Source: Fidelibacterota bacterium (GTDB taxonomy: Bacteria > Fidelibacterota > UBA8477 > JABMPR01). Taken from it: a stretch of 64,000 bases of DNA. Position numbers and translations under genes: made by a program. Where the stretch lies: NCBI GenBank assembly GCA_018650795.1, contig JABIFG010000003.1:22232-86231 (forward strand). The letters are read 5' to 3'. Positions 1 through 9,433 of this stretch are shown piece after piece. The number at the start of each line of letters is the position of its first letter. Within the stretch, counting starts at the first letter, position 1. The notes below the pieces were generated by a model. It saw only the letters and a list, made by a program, of their open reading frames with translations. It was not told the DNA's origin and searched no databases.

Positions 1-2
1 TC

Positions 3-437
3 CTACAACACATGACTGGTATTCTCCATGGACATTTTATACGGGTTCTAGCTCAAAACGTCAACCCTCTGGATAAGTTCATTCGTGTTATGGATAAGGT
101 TGCCACCAGCATTAGCCGTGTACCTATCTCAAGATTGAGCGAGCTCAAAGCTCGATTCCCTGCAATTTGGGAAGAGCTGGAAGCCTTTCGTATGGCTCGT
201 CGAGATGATTTTTTTGCTATTTTGAAAGAAGGGGAATCTCAGGGGTTAATTCGATCAAACCTTGATTTGGAGAAGGTAGCCACCCTCTTCATGAACATTA
301 TTAATCAGGTTTTTCAACCTGAATTTTTTCTCCAGAACCAGCTAGTACCCAAAGATATTATCAAACTGTTTAGAGATATTTTCTTAAGGGGAATTGTCAC
401 TGAAAAAGGTCTAAAACACATAGAGGAAAAAATATGA
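3..437 (+). CDS. TetR/AcrR-type transcriptional regulator, C-terminal part (5' truncated by window edge)
   Basis: Frame is open to the window start; helical C-terminal domain-like sequence without the HTH; overlaps the start of an MMPL/RND gene, a common TetR context. Confidence 0.5.
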   Translation, partial: LQHMTGILHGHFIRVLAQNVNPLDKFIRVMDKVATSISRVPISRLSELKARFPAIWEELEAFRMARRDDFFAILKEGESQGLIRSNLDLEKVATLFMNIINQVFQPEFFLQNQLVPKDIIKLFRDIFLRGIVTEKGLKHIEEKI

Positions 438-2734
438 AACAGTGGTTTATCAATCAGTCAGTGGATCACCCGAAACGCAGTATTATTGTCACCATGCTCA
501 TTACCATAATCATGGGATCAGGGATCCAACATTTTGTTGTTGAAGATGACTTTATGAAAATGCTGCCCCAGGATATTCAATCCATGGTAACAATGAATGA
601 ACTGAAGGATGAGTTTGGCAACACTGACCTCATGTTCCTGGGCTTTGGCAAGCGCGGCGTTGATGCCCTGAATGCCAAGAGCCTGGCAACCCTTTGGGAT
701 TTGTCCCATGAGCTGGAAGAAATTGACCAGGTTGATGAGATCATGTGTATCTCCACCTCCGACAAGATGGAGAGTATTGAAGGATTTCTGGAAATTTCAG
801 CTTTACAGGAATATCGCGATCTCGATGCAGAGGAGATTGAAGTTCTACGTAACTACCTGGATGATAATTCCAAAATTAGAACCAGAAATCTGGGAGAACG
901 TGGTGATTACTTTAATATTATTATCCGCCCCGTTGTAGACGCAAAAAATGATGTCTTGGTTAGCGATTTGGAAAGAGTAGTGGCCGCACATCTGTCCGAC
1001 TACGATGTACATTGGGGGGGCCAGGCCTATCTTACTGGTGCTTTACCGGTGATGATCCGAAATGATGTGATGGGACTCATGCGAGCTGGATTAATCGGTA
1101 TGCTGCTCATACTGCTTTTCAGCTTGAGAAACGTTCCTGCAGTAGGTACGATTCTGGCAACTATTATCCTCTCCCTGATCTTTATGTTTGGTTTTAATGG
1201 ATGGATGCTCTACCTGACGAAATCAGACAAATTTATGTTTGGCGTCCTGAACACATCCATGCCCATCATTCTGCTAACCATTGCCAATTCTTATGGTGTG
1301 CATGTCATTACTAAATTTTTCAGGAAAATGCGAACCAACAAGGACCCGAGGGCTGCAGTTGAGGCGAGTCTTAATTCCCTTATTTTACCCATTTTCCTAA
1401 CTGCAATTACGACCGTTGCTGCATTTTTATGTATGGTTTTCGCTCCACTGGAGCCCCTCATTGGATATGGCTTTTCAATCTCATCAGGAATCCTGTGGGC
1501 CTGGATCTTATCAACTGTCTTTCTGCCTTCTATCCTCGTTTTGAAGAAATGGAATCCTGACGCATCAGCTGTTTCTCATGCCAGTCATTTTGAAAGATTT
1601 GTCATCGCATTTGGTGAGCAGGTCATCAAGCGACCAAAAACAGTCCTAATTGGCGCGGCAGTGGTAATTATTGTCGGTATTGCCGGGATCTTCAAACTAA
1701 ATATTGAAGTGAATATGAAAGCTTTCTTCAAACCCGATAATCCCATTCGAGAGAGCCTTGAGTTCATGGATAGTGAGATGACAGGAACCATGGATCTTCA
1801 ATTGTTGATCAATGCGGATCTCCGCTCCCCTGAGGTATTAACCCGGATAGAGAGTATCCAGGAATTCATGGAGGAACATGAATCCGTAACTCTATCCATT
1901 TCAATTGCCGATATCATCAAACAAATGCATCGCATGGTAAATGATGATGATCCGGCTTTTGAAACCATCCCTGATTCTCGAGATAAAGTGAACAATTTGT
2001 TCACTATGTATTCCATGTCTGGAGATCCAGATGATTTTAGTTCAATGGTTGATTATGAATATAAGAAGGGTTTAGCGACTTCGATGATGCGGTCAATTTC
2101 CACATCAGAAATCGTTGAACTTGTTGATGAAATTGAAGTTTTTCTCCAGCAGGATGAATACAGTGATCTGAACATTACCATCACGGGTCTGCTCATTGTG
2201 TTTAGAGATCTTGTGGCTTTGATTATACGTAGCTCTTTCATCAGCATTTTCGCCTCAATCCTCATCATAGCCCTCATCGCTGCCTACTCCTTCAAACACT
2301 GGTTATGGGGTTTACTGGCGGTGATCCCCCTGAGCTCAGCTGTAATTTTGAATTTCGGGCTCATGGGAATATTTGGCGTAGATCTTAATCACGTTACCGC
2401 ACTGCTCTCAGCCATTATTATTGGTGTAGGAGTAGATTTTGCCATCCATTATATCAGTCAATTTCGGACTCATCTACACAATCATGGTTTAGACGGAAAG
2501 CTGAGTCGAGAAACCATGCAGGATGTGGGGTTTCCTGTTATCCTGGATGCGGCCTCAAACATGGCATTTGGTGCTCTATTGTTTTCGGTGTTCATTCCAA
2601 TGATTCACATGGGCGGGCTGATGGTTTTTGCCATGGTTTCCACCTCCACCGCTACGCTGACTTTGTTAGCGATATTGCTAGAGATTAATAAAAAACGTCT
2701 GGCCCGCATTGAAGGCATTAACGTTCCAGAATAA
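434..2734 (+). CDS. MMPL/RND-family (HAE3-like) transporter
   Basis: 766 aa, duplicated large periplasmic loops with TM bundles, GVGVDFAIHYISQFR motif; ATGA overlap with upstream gene. Confidence 0.85.
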   Translation: MKQWFINQSVDHPKRSIIVTMLITIIMGSGIQHFVVEDDFMKMLPQDIQSMVTMNELKDEFGNTDLMFLGFGKRGVDALNAKSLATLWDLSHELEEIDQVDEIMCISTSDKMESIEGFLEISALQEYRDLDAEEIEVLRNYLDDNSKIRTRNLGERGDYFNIIIRPVVDAKNDVLVSDLERVVAAHLSDYDVHWGGQAYLTGALPVMIRNDVMGLMRAGLIGMLLILLFSLRNVPAVGTILATIILSLIFMFGFNGWMLYLTKSDKFMFGVLNTSMPIILLTIANSYGVHVITKFFRKMRTNKDPRAAVEASLNSLILPIFLTAITTVAAFLCMVFAPLEPLIGYGFSISSGILWAWILSTVFLPSILVLKKWNPDASAVSHASHFERFVIAFGEQVIKRPKTVLIGAAVVIIVGIAGIFKLNIEVNMKAFFKPDNPIRESLEFMDSEMTGTMDLQLLINADLRSPEVLTRIESIQEFMEEHESVTLSISIADIIKQMHRMVNDDDPAFETIPDSRDKVNNLFTMYSMSGDPDDFSSMVDYEYKKGLATSMMRSISTSEIVELVDEIEVFLQQDEYSDLNITITGLLIVFRDLVALIIRSSFISIFASILIIALIAAYSFKHWLWGLLAVIPLSSAVILNFGLMGIFGVDLNHVTALLSAIIIGVGVDFAIHYISQFRTHLHNHGLDGKLSRETMQDVGFPVILDAASNMAFGALLFSVFIPMIHMGGLMVFAMVSTSTATLTLLAILLEINKKRLARIEGINVPE

Positions 2735-2761
2735 TATTTTTTTAAACAGAAGGATTTTGAA

Positions 2762-3526
2762 ATGAAGACCATTACTCAACACTTGTTTACAGCAATGCTC
2801 CTGATGCTTCCGATGATTTTAGTCGCTGAAACTGGTTATGAATTGGCCAAGGCCATGGAAGACAAGACCGCACCAGCAGATATGAAATCTAACATGACTA
2901 TGGTCCTGACTAATAAACAGGGCAAGACCAGAGAATCAACTATCCGCTCTATTACTGCTGATGACAATCGGAAACAAATCATCTGGTTTCTTGCTCCAGC
3001 CGATGACAAGGGTGTTGCATTCTTAAAGATTGAGCATGCAAAAAAAGATGATGAAATGCGACTATGGCTACCTGCATTCAAAAAGGTACGTCGCATCAGC
3101 TCAAAGAAAAAGGCTGATTCATTTATGGGTTCTGATCTGAGTTACGAAGATATGACCTCACGCGAGCTGGATGAGTACACTTATGAAATCTTAGGCGAAA
3201 AAGTTATTGATGGAGTTGATTGCCATATTCTGGAGAGTACTCCAAAAGCGGGGGTTACGCGCACATATAAAAGATTCGTTACTTATGTGAGTAAAGCTGA
3301 TTTAGTATCCATCCTGGATGAGGCCTTTGACACAAGAGACAAGCTATTAAAGCGACGCGTGATGAAATTTCGTAAGGACAAAGGCTATGACCTACCCGTT
3401 GAAATCTTTGTAGAGAATGTTCAAAAAAACACCAATACACGTCTCATCTTCAGTGATCAAGAAGTGGATACTGGTGTCAAAGAAGATCTCTTTCAAGAAA
3501 AGAATTTAAAACGGATGCCTAAATAG
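2762..3526 (+). CDS. outer membrane lipoprotein-sorting (LolA-like fold) periplasmic protein
   Basis: Signal peptide; 'RLWLPAFKKVRRISSKKKADSFMGSDLSYEDM' motif typical of this family; next to MMPL gene. Confidence 0.75.
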   Translation: MKTITQHLFTAMLLMLPMILVAETGYELAKAMEDKTAPADMKSNMTMVLTNKQGKTRESTIRSITADDNRKQIIWFLAPADDKGVAFLKIEHAKKDDEMRLWLPAFKKVRRISSKKKADSFMGSDLSYEDMTSRELDEYTYEILGEKVIDGVDCHILESTPKAGVTRTYKRFVTYVSKADLVSILDEAFDTRDKLLKRRVMKFRKDKGYDLPVEIFVENVQKNTNTRLIFSDQEVDTGVKEDLFQEKNLKRMPK

Positions 3527-3535
3527 GTTTAAGCA

Positions 3536-4894
3536 ATGAAGAAACTAATTCCTGTCATTCTTATCCTGGTGCTAGCACCTCTAGCCAGCTTTGCTCAATT
3601 CAATATCTCAGGTAATTTGACACCATCTGGTATGTTAAGAATAAGTGATGCCTCCCTCATCGATCTCCCCTTCCGTCTTGGAAATATCTCAGTCGATTAC
3701 GCGTATGGAGATTTTGAGTTAAAGACCAGCACTGCACTGGAGACCCGTTGGAATAATCCTGAAATTAACGAAGATATGCTTCAGTTGAGAGAAGCCTATC
3801 TGATGTGGTATCCTGCTTTTGGTGAAGTAAAGCTGGGCAAAATGATCCATGCCTGGGGTGCTGCTGATGCCAACAATCCTACTGATAATCTGAGCCCATA
3901 TGACTACTATTATATGTTTCTCACAGGCACAGATCGGAAACTGGGTTCCCTGAGTCTGGCTGGGAAAACATATTTCGGAGATGCCCAGCTTGAACTCGTT
4001 GTTCTGCCAGGATTTGAAGCAAACCGCTTCCCGCTTAATGAGCCTGATTTTCCCATTAACCTGCCTGTGCCAGAGGATGCTCAGTATTTCATGCCTGAGA
4101 ACGAACTGGAGTTCGGTGCCAGATTTCAATATGCCCTTGGAATCGGGGATATTTCGGCTTCATACTTCAAGGGGAATGATCGTTCATTCTCCCCGGCGGG
4201 CTTAGAAATCGATCTTGCCGCATTAATGAGTGGTGCTCTTCCTTTTACCAATCATCTTACCTATAGGGAAACCGATGTCATCGGTTTGGATGCAGTCCTC
4301 TTCCCTGGGAATTGGACCCTGCGAGGTGAGTTCGGATATTTTCGTACCCAGACTCCGGATATTGATTATACCATGTCGAAATTCACCTATGATGCTGATT
4401 ATTTACAAACGGTTCTTCAGGTTGAATATTCATTTGCCAACACGGTTCAGCTAATGGCCCAATACATCAATAATAACACCCTCTCCGAGGATATAGCTTT
4501 AGAAAAGGATGCAACTTTTCTGACACTTGAAGCCATGCTGCAGGATACCAGTAATCACATGCTAGATCCAATGCGGGCGCAATTTAGTAGTTTTGGTATA
4601 CCGCCATTTTCTGCAGGCATGGGGACACCATTTGCAATGATTTCAGATCAGGTCGTGATGCTTTCCTCCATGGTTACCATCATGGATAATGACCTTGAAC
4701 TGGGCGGGATGATTATGATTAATCTGGCTGAGACAGGCTATATGGCCAACCTCAATTCAAGTTATACACTCTGGGAAGGATTGAGCCTGGATGCCTCCCT
4801 TGCATACTTTATAGGGGGTGATGAGCTGGATAATAAGTTCAAACAACTTGAGGATTTTTCAAATCTAAATCTGGGGTTCAACGCTAGCTTTTAA
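3536..4894 (+). CDS. outer membrane beta-barrel protein (DUF1302/porin-like)
   Basis: Signal peptide, alternating aromatic/polar strands, C-terminal 'LNLGFNASF' ending in Phe. Confidence 0.6.
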   Translation: MKKLIPVILILVLAPLASFAQFNISGNLTPSGMLRISDASLIDLPFRLGNISVDYAYGDFELKTSTALETRWNNPEINEDMLQLREAYLMWYPAFGEVKLGKMIHAWGAADANNPTDNLSPYDYYYMFLTGTDRKLGSLSLAGKTYFGDAQLELVVLPGFEANRFPLNEPDFPINLPVPEDAQYFMPENELEFGARFQYALGIGDISASYFKGNDRSFSPAGLEIDLAALMSGALPFTNHLTYRETDVIGLDAVLFPGNWTLRGEFGYFRTQTPDIDYTMSKFTYDADYLQTVLQVEYSFANTVQLMAQYINNNTLSEDIALEKDATFLTLEAMLQDTSNHMLDPMRAQFSSFGIPPFSAGMGTPFAMISDQVVMLSSMVTIMDNDLELGGMIMINLAETGYMANLNSSYTLWEGLSLDASLAYFIGGDELDNKFKQLEDFSNLNLGFNASF

Positions 4895-4909
4895 CTATAT
4901 TAGGTCACG

Positions 4910-5824
4910 ATGAATCGATTTGACCGAAAATATAAGAAATTAGCCCGAAGTATATCACCCCTGGATCTCACCAGCAACTTCTCTCAGGAAGACTTGAGTT
5001 GGGATGATTTTTTTACAGATAGATCCAACACGAACTCAAGCTCACTCTTCCTGGGGAAATATTCTGAAGATGGCATCAAATTCGTCATGGAACGCTTTGG
5101 TCTGGATCGGCAGGCTCGTCACCTTGGTATCAGGCACCTCGCAGTTGGGGTGGATACCAGAGACCCATACCGCCATCGATTGACTATCTACAATGGACGC
5201 CATCGGGACAGGGATCACATCGTCATGGATTTTGTGGCGAGATACCAGCACCTGGTACCCAAAGATATTGACGCAGATATTGAATATACCCACCAGTTAA
5301 AAGTATTAATGATTGAGTGGCTCCAGTTGCAGAACCCCACCGCTGTTTTTACTCACCGAAGACCTGCCCTCCCTGGTCAACTCTATCCAGGACTCGGATT
5401 GGGAGATCAACTGATGGCCTTGTTTACACTCATGGGGCGACATCTTCAGGTTGATGGGATCATTAACGTTCCCGAGCACTTCCATACCGGCCTCATCTTT
5501 AGCAGGCGCTTCGTATTTTTAAGCCCCCATGTCCAGGCGCTGGTACAACAAATAGGTCAGGATCTCTGGAAGAAATACCGACTAGGGGTAATCGCCTGGG
5601 CAAGTGCCACTGAAAGTATCATTAATATTGAGACGGGACAGCCACAAATCTGGGAACCACGTCGACAAATTATTCCCATCCAGAGCCAGCTAAGGCAGTA
5701 TTTTAAATCCAATGATTATATCGGAATCGCCCAAAACTTAGAAGAAGACAAGGTCTTCAGTTTGGACGAAGAAAAACTACGGGAAGCTTTCTCCAAGATG
5801 GAACAGCCTCCATTTCAGTTTTAA
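4910..5824 (+). CDS. conserved-looking protein of unknown function
   Basis: 304 aa, co-directional with the preceding genes, contains 'ALPGQLYPGLGLGDQLMALF'; no family recognised. Confidence 0.6.
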   Translation: MNRFDRKYKKLARSISPLDLTSNFSQEDLSWDDFFTDRSNTNSSSLFLGKYSEDGIKFVMERFGLDRQARHLGIRHLAVGVDTRDPYRHRLTIYNGRHRDRDHIVMDFVARYQHLVPKDIDADIEYTHQLKVLMIEWLQLQNPTAVFTHRRPALPGQLYPGLGLGDQLMALFTLMGRHLQVDGIINVPEHFHTGLIFSRRFVFLSPHVQALVQQIGQDLWKKYRLGVIAWASATESIINIETGQPQIWEPRRQIIPIQSQLRQYFKSNDYIGIAQNLEEDKVFSLDEEKLREAFSKMEQPPFQF

Positions 5825-5861
5825 ATCTTATTAAACGGTAGTTAGGGTATTTTTACTACAG

Positions 5862-5897
5862 AAGATTCCCATGTGGTTTTCTGTAATTGGGAATCTT
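5862..5897 (+). terminator. stem-loop at the end of the transport operon
   Basis: AAGATTCCCA-15 nt-TGGGAATCTT, perfect 10 bp arms, 38 nt after the stop codon; only a short T run. Confidence 0.45.
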
Positions 5898-6014
5898 TGC
5901 CCTTCATGTCAGTCGGTAAATATTTTACCAGCAAAATGGATGTTAAAAGCACCAGGACAGTCAAAATGACTTGAACTGAGGCTGTTTTTTTTTGTCTTTC
6001 CCCACGGAATGATT

Positions 6015-6869
6015 TCATAGATTAAACCAATTTTCCTTTTCTGCTTTGATCATCAGCCTTTCAGCCAGAGCCTTTTCATGGATATTTTCTGGATAATATG
6101 GCAGGTCTGGATTTTGTGTCGCTGTCACCACCTTTGTCAAGAGTTGGTAAAAGAGGTTTTTATCTTTGGCAAGAGGGCAGTAGTATTGAGCCATCAATGT
6201 ATAATTTCCAAAATAGTCTGGTGCGATGCGGATTGATTCCTCAAAGGCTTTTTTAATGCGAGACGTGTCAACTTGAGTTTCTGGATCGCTTCCCAGCAAG
6301 GCACCCTTAAAACGGTAATATGCACCAAAATAAAATGTTGAATCCAAGTCATTAATATGTTCCAGTGTAGCCCAGATAAGCTCACGCTGTCCTTTACGGA
6401 CCAGACTGCTTTTAGTTGTCAGCCACTGCCCATAATTAGCCATGCCCCAATACAATGCTTCGATCGAATTGTCATCAAGACCACGGACTGCCATACCTTC
6501 ATCTCCAGTTGAAAATAGCAGGTTTCGATAGTTGCTGTTTTGTTTGAGAACAGTCTGGCTGGCTTCATAACCTCGCATAAATAGACTATCCTGAGTCTGG
6601 GGAACATGAGTCAAATACTGACCACAATAATAGTAGGCTCTGGAAAGTTTAGCCCAGAGTTCGATGGATGTTGAATCAGATTCTGCAAGTTGCTGAAAGA
6701 CCGCCAGAGCTGCCTGCGCATTTGCTGTATCAGCTCTTAATGACCAGAGGCTATCTGCATATTCAAGGTTGAGTTTTACCGGTTTGTGTCTGTCTGGAGT
6801 GCCTGGAACGTCTGTCGCTGTGCAAGTGAATAAAAGAGTGGTTATATAAATGAAAACAAAAATTCGCAA
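6015..6869 (-). CDS. TPR-like lipoprotein resembling TRAP transporter TatT component family
   Basis: Sequence 'LWAKLSRAYYYCGQYL...YWGMANYGQWL...' resembles the TatT family; ORF track runs to 7007 but a TTG start at 6869 gives a signal-like N-terminus MRIFVFIYITTLLFTC. Confidence 0.5.
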   Translation of the reverse strand: MRIFVFIYITTLLFTCTATDVPGTPDRHKPVKLNLEYADSLWSLRADTANAQAALAVFQQLAESDSTSIELWAKLSRAYYYCGQYLTHVPQTQDSLFMRGYEASQTVLKQNSNYRNLLFSTGDEGMAVRGLDDNSIEALYWGMANYGQWLTTKSSLVRKGQRELIWATLEHINDLDSTFYFGAYYRFKGALLGSDPETQVDTSRIKKAFEESIRIAPDYFGNYTLMAQYYCPLAKDKNLFYQLLTKVVTATQNPDLPYYPENIHEKALAERLMIKAEKENWFNL

Positions 6870-7100
6870 AGCTGCAGAACCTTCCCCATTCGAGTTAACC
6901 CCCCCTCCTGAAAATCGGCCAAATATAAAGCCTAAGGCTTCGCTATTACAACATGTGTTTGAAGCATATATTAGAAAATATTTAGCCCGGTTCAGACAAC
7001 TTAACAAATAATCAAGAAACTTATATGGACAGCAATCCGCACTCCGAAATCACATCGTTGCCGATTGAAGGCAAGCTGGATTATCTCTACTAGATGAATC

Positions 7101-9359
7101 TTAAAGTGTGATGACGGCCTCAATCAACAACACCAGATCGACAACATCGACAGACGAATCCAGATTCAGATCAGATAATTCTTGAGCCTCCCCCTCCAGA
7201 TTATTACCCTCGATGATCCAATCCGCTAATAGAATTGCATCGGAAATATCAATTTGGCCATCCCGACTGAGATCACCCAGGTGGAAACCAATCCCCCACC
7301 CTTGAATAAGCAGATTGTCCACGGTGAATCCATCACCCTCATAGTAGGTGTCGCTCAATATCCGGAAGCCCAGAATGAGCGATGGAGCGCCAGCGAATGG
7401 AGTCAGATCCAATTCGTCATACACCCAATTTTGCAATCCACTGTAGCCGGGCTCACCTAGTGGTTGAACAGTAGCCCCGTTACCAATGACTGTATAATTA
7501 CCAGCCAGCGCTGTCCAGGTGGCTCCTTCATCGGCTGACGCAACGACCTGACAAAAATCATAATCCAACTCAATATCCCATTTGGCGTTAAAGCTGAGGA
7601 TTAAATTACCATAACCCCTTTGGTCAACAGGGTTAATAAGGGTTACTTCCATAGTGGATAAAGGCGGATAATCACCAAATGGGGAGTCTGTCATCGCCAG
7701 ATCACTTTCATAGGCATCCCCGTTTACATCCCAATCATCTGTAGTGAACCAATTCCCGAAGCCTTCTTCCAGGTCATCGCTAAATAGCGTATCCGGTCCA
7801 CCTAAACTCCAGGAAAAAGTATCAGCCACGGAATATTGGCCATCGATATCGATACTGATTATGAGCTCAGCCGTAGTCCCAGCTCCTGCCTGAACTTCGA
7901 AAACAAGACCTTCCATACCCAGATCAATACTCTCCTGAGGATTCAGGTTGGAAAGATCATAACTTCCGCTTGAGGGGAGAAGACTATTGTCTGGAGACAT
8001 TAGATTAAGGGTTACCATACTATTTTCTGTCGTAAGCCCCTTGTTCTTAACTAATAATTCGCAGGATACTATCTCTCCATTTTCCAGGGGTCCAGTGAGC
8101 AGCAATTCAAAATTTTCAAGCCGGACCCAACTCCCTGCTACACCTGCTAGATGGATATTCATGCTGAGATTATCTTCAGCAATTGGATAAATCATTTCCG
8201 TCGGAGGCCAGAAACCTCCCTGAGCACTAGTACCCACTTCGGGAATAAAGTTTATTATGCCTAACTCTCCATACATATAGTCAATCACATCCCCATTCAT
8301 CAAGTAATTGAGAGTTTCCCAGCCAGTGCCGAAGTGATATGAATTATCGGCGATCAAATCCTGGCCCAATTCCATGTAAATGTCAGCATCCGGAGCAGGT
8401 ATTTCAAGATTGGGATCATAGCTAAATGGTCTCAATAGAAGATTACCATAGCTATGATAATTAAAAACCGTTTGGAATTCATATCCCAAAACAAAATCCC
8501 TAATTGCCTGGGTTTCCGGCTCTGAAAAGGGACTTGTCCCACGATAAGTGTTTGAGCAGTTATCTCCGCTGGATCCGATATTATCATATCCCCATTGATA
8601 ACCCCAGTTTCTATTCAGGTCTACACCGGGTGAATTGGTGCAACCAGGACGACGATTTTTGCGATGCATTCCTCCACCATTGGGATTTGTAGATTCATTG
8701 AAAACATAACCATCCGGGTTAACTACTGGCACAAACCAAATTTCCCGCTCATTCACCAAATAACTCAAGATTTGATCGGTGTTATAGTTTTCAACCAGCT
8801 GCCAGGCGAAATACATCAGGGTCATCATAGCTGCTGGTTCACGGGCATGCGTAAGTGAATTGAGGAATACTTCAGCTTCATCTTCATCGATTTCAGGATT
8901 ATCAGAAATTTTGAAGGCCCATATGGTTCGTCCTTCAAGACTGGTTCCAATACTATCCTTTATAGAAACTAGCCCGGGGTATTGGGTATGCATCAAATCC
9001 ATGTTTTCAATAATTTCAGAATAGGTGTAATACCCACCCATGCTCCCATACCCAAATTCGCGATTGAAATTTTGATTTAGTCTGGATTCATAAAAAGCAC
9101 TCATATCCGAGATGAGCGTTTCCAGCGCTATCCCACTCCTCAGTAGAAGTTGATGCTCTCTTTGGTTCACGATCACATCTACATATACATTCTGGCGAAT
9201 ATCCAGCCCTTCCGGGTCGATACCAAATGCTAGTATTTCAGGAATAATGGCTGAAGTATTCTCACTCCAGATTCTGACCTGGTCATAACGTTCAGTCGCT
9301 AGGGCAAGCTGAGTAATAAAAATGAGTAGCAGGGTATTTGCAAGCAACCGAATTAACAT
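7101..9359 (-). CDS. secreted M14 zinc carboxypeptidase with C-terminal dockerin-like domain
   Basis: HAREPAAMMT, NPDGYVFN, RNWGYQWG, FIPEVG catalytic motifs; C-terminal 'GDLSRDGQIDISDAILLAD...DLNLDSSVDVVDLVLLIE'. Confidence 0.88.
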   Translation of the reverse strand: MLIRLLANTLLLIFITQLALATERYDQVRIWSENTSAIIPEILAFGIDPEGLDIRQNVYVDVIVNQREHQLLLRSGIALETLISDMSAFYESRLNQNFNREFGYGSMGGYYTYSEIIENMDLMHTQYPGLVSIKDSIGTSLEGRTIWAFKISDNPEIDEDEAEVFLNSLTHAREPAAMMTLMYFAWQLVENYNTDQILSYLVNEREIWFVPVVNPDGYVFNESTNPNGGGMHRKNRRPGCTNSPGVDLNRNWGYQWGYDNIGSSGDNCSNTYRGTSPFSEPETQAIRDFVLGYEFQTVFNYHSYGNLLLRPFSYDPNLEIPAPDADIYMELGQDLIADNSYHFGTGWETLNYLMNGDVIDYMYGELGIINFIPEVGTSAQGGFWPPTEMIYPIAEDNLSMNIHLAGVAGSWVRLENFELLLTGPLENGEIVSCELLVKNKGLTTENSMVTLNLMSPDNSLLPSSGSYDLSNLNPQESIDLGMEGLVFEVQAGAGTTAELIISIDIDGQYSVADTFSWSLGGPDTLFSDDLEEGFGNWFTTDDWDVNGDAYESDLAMTDSPFGDYPPLSTMEVTLINPVDQRGYGNLILSFNAKWDIELDYDFCQVVASADEGATWTALAGNYTVIGNGATVQPLGEPGYSGLQNWVYDELDLTPFAGAPSLILGFRILSDTYYEGDGFTVDNLLIQGWGIGFHLGDLSRDGQIDISDAILLADWIIEGNNLEGEAQELSDLNLDSSVDVVDLVLLIEAVITL

Positions 9360-9433
9360 GGATTCCCTATAATGAGATTATAAATATTTGTTAAATAAAT
9401 GTTTCGATTGATAGTTGAATCTACTGTGAAATC

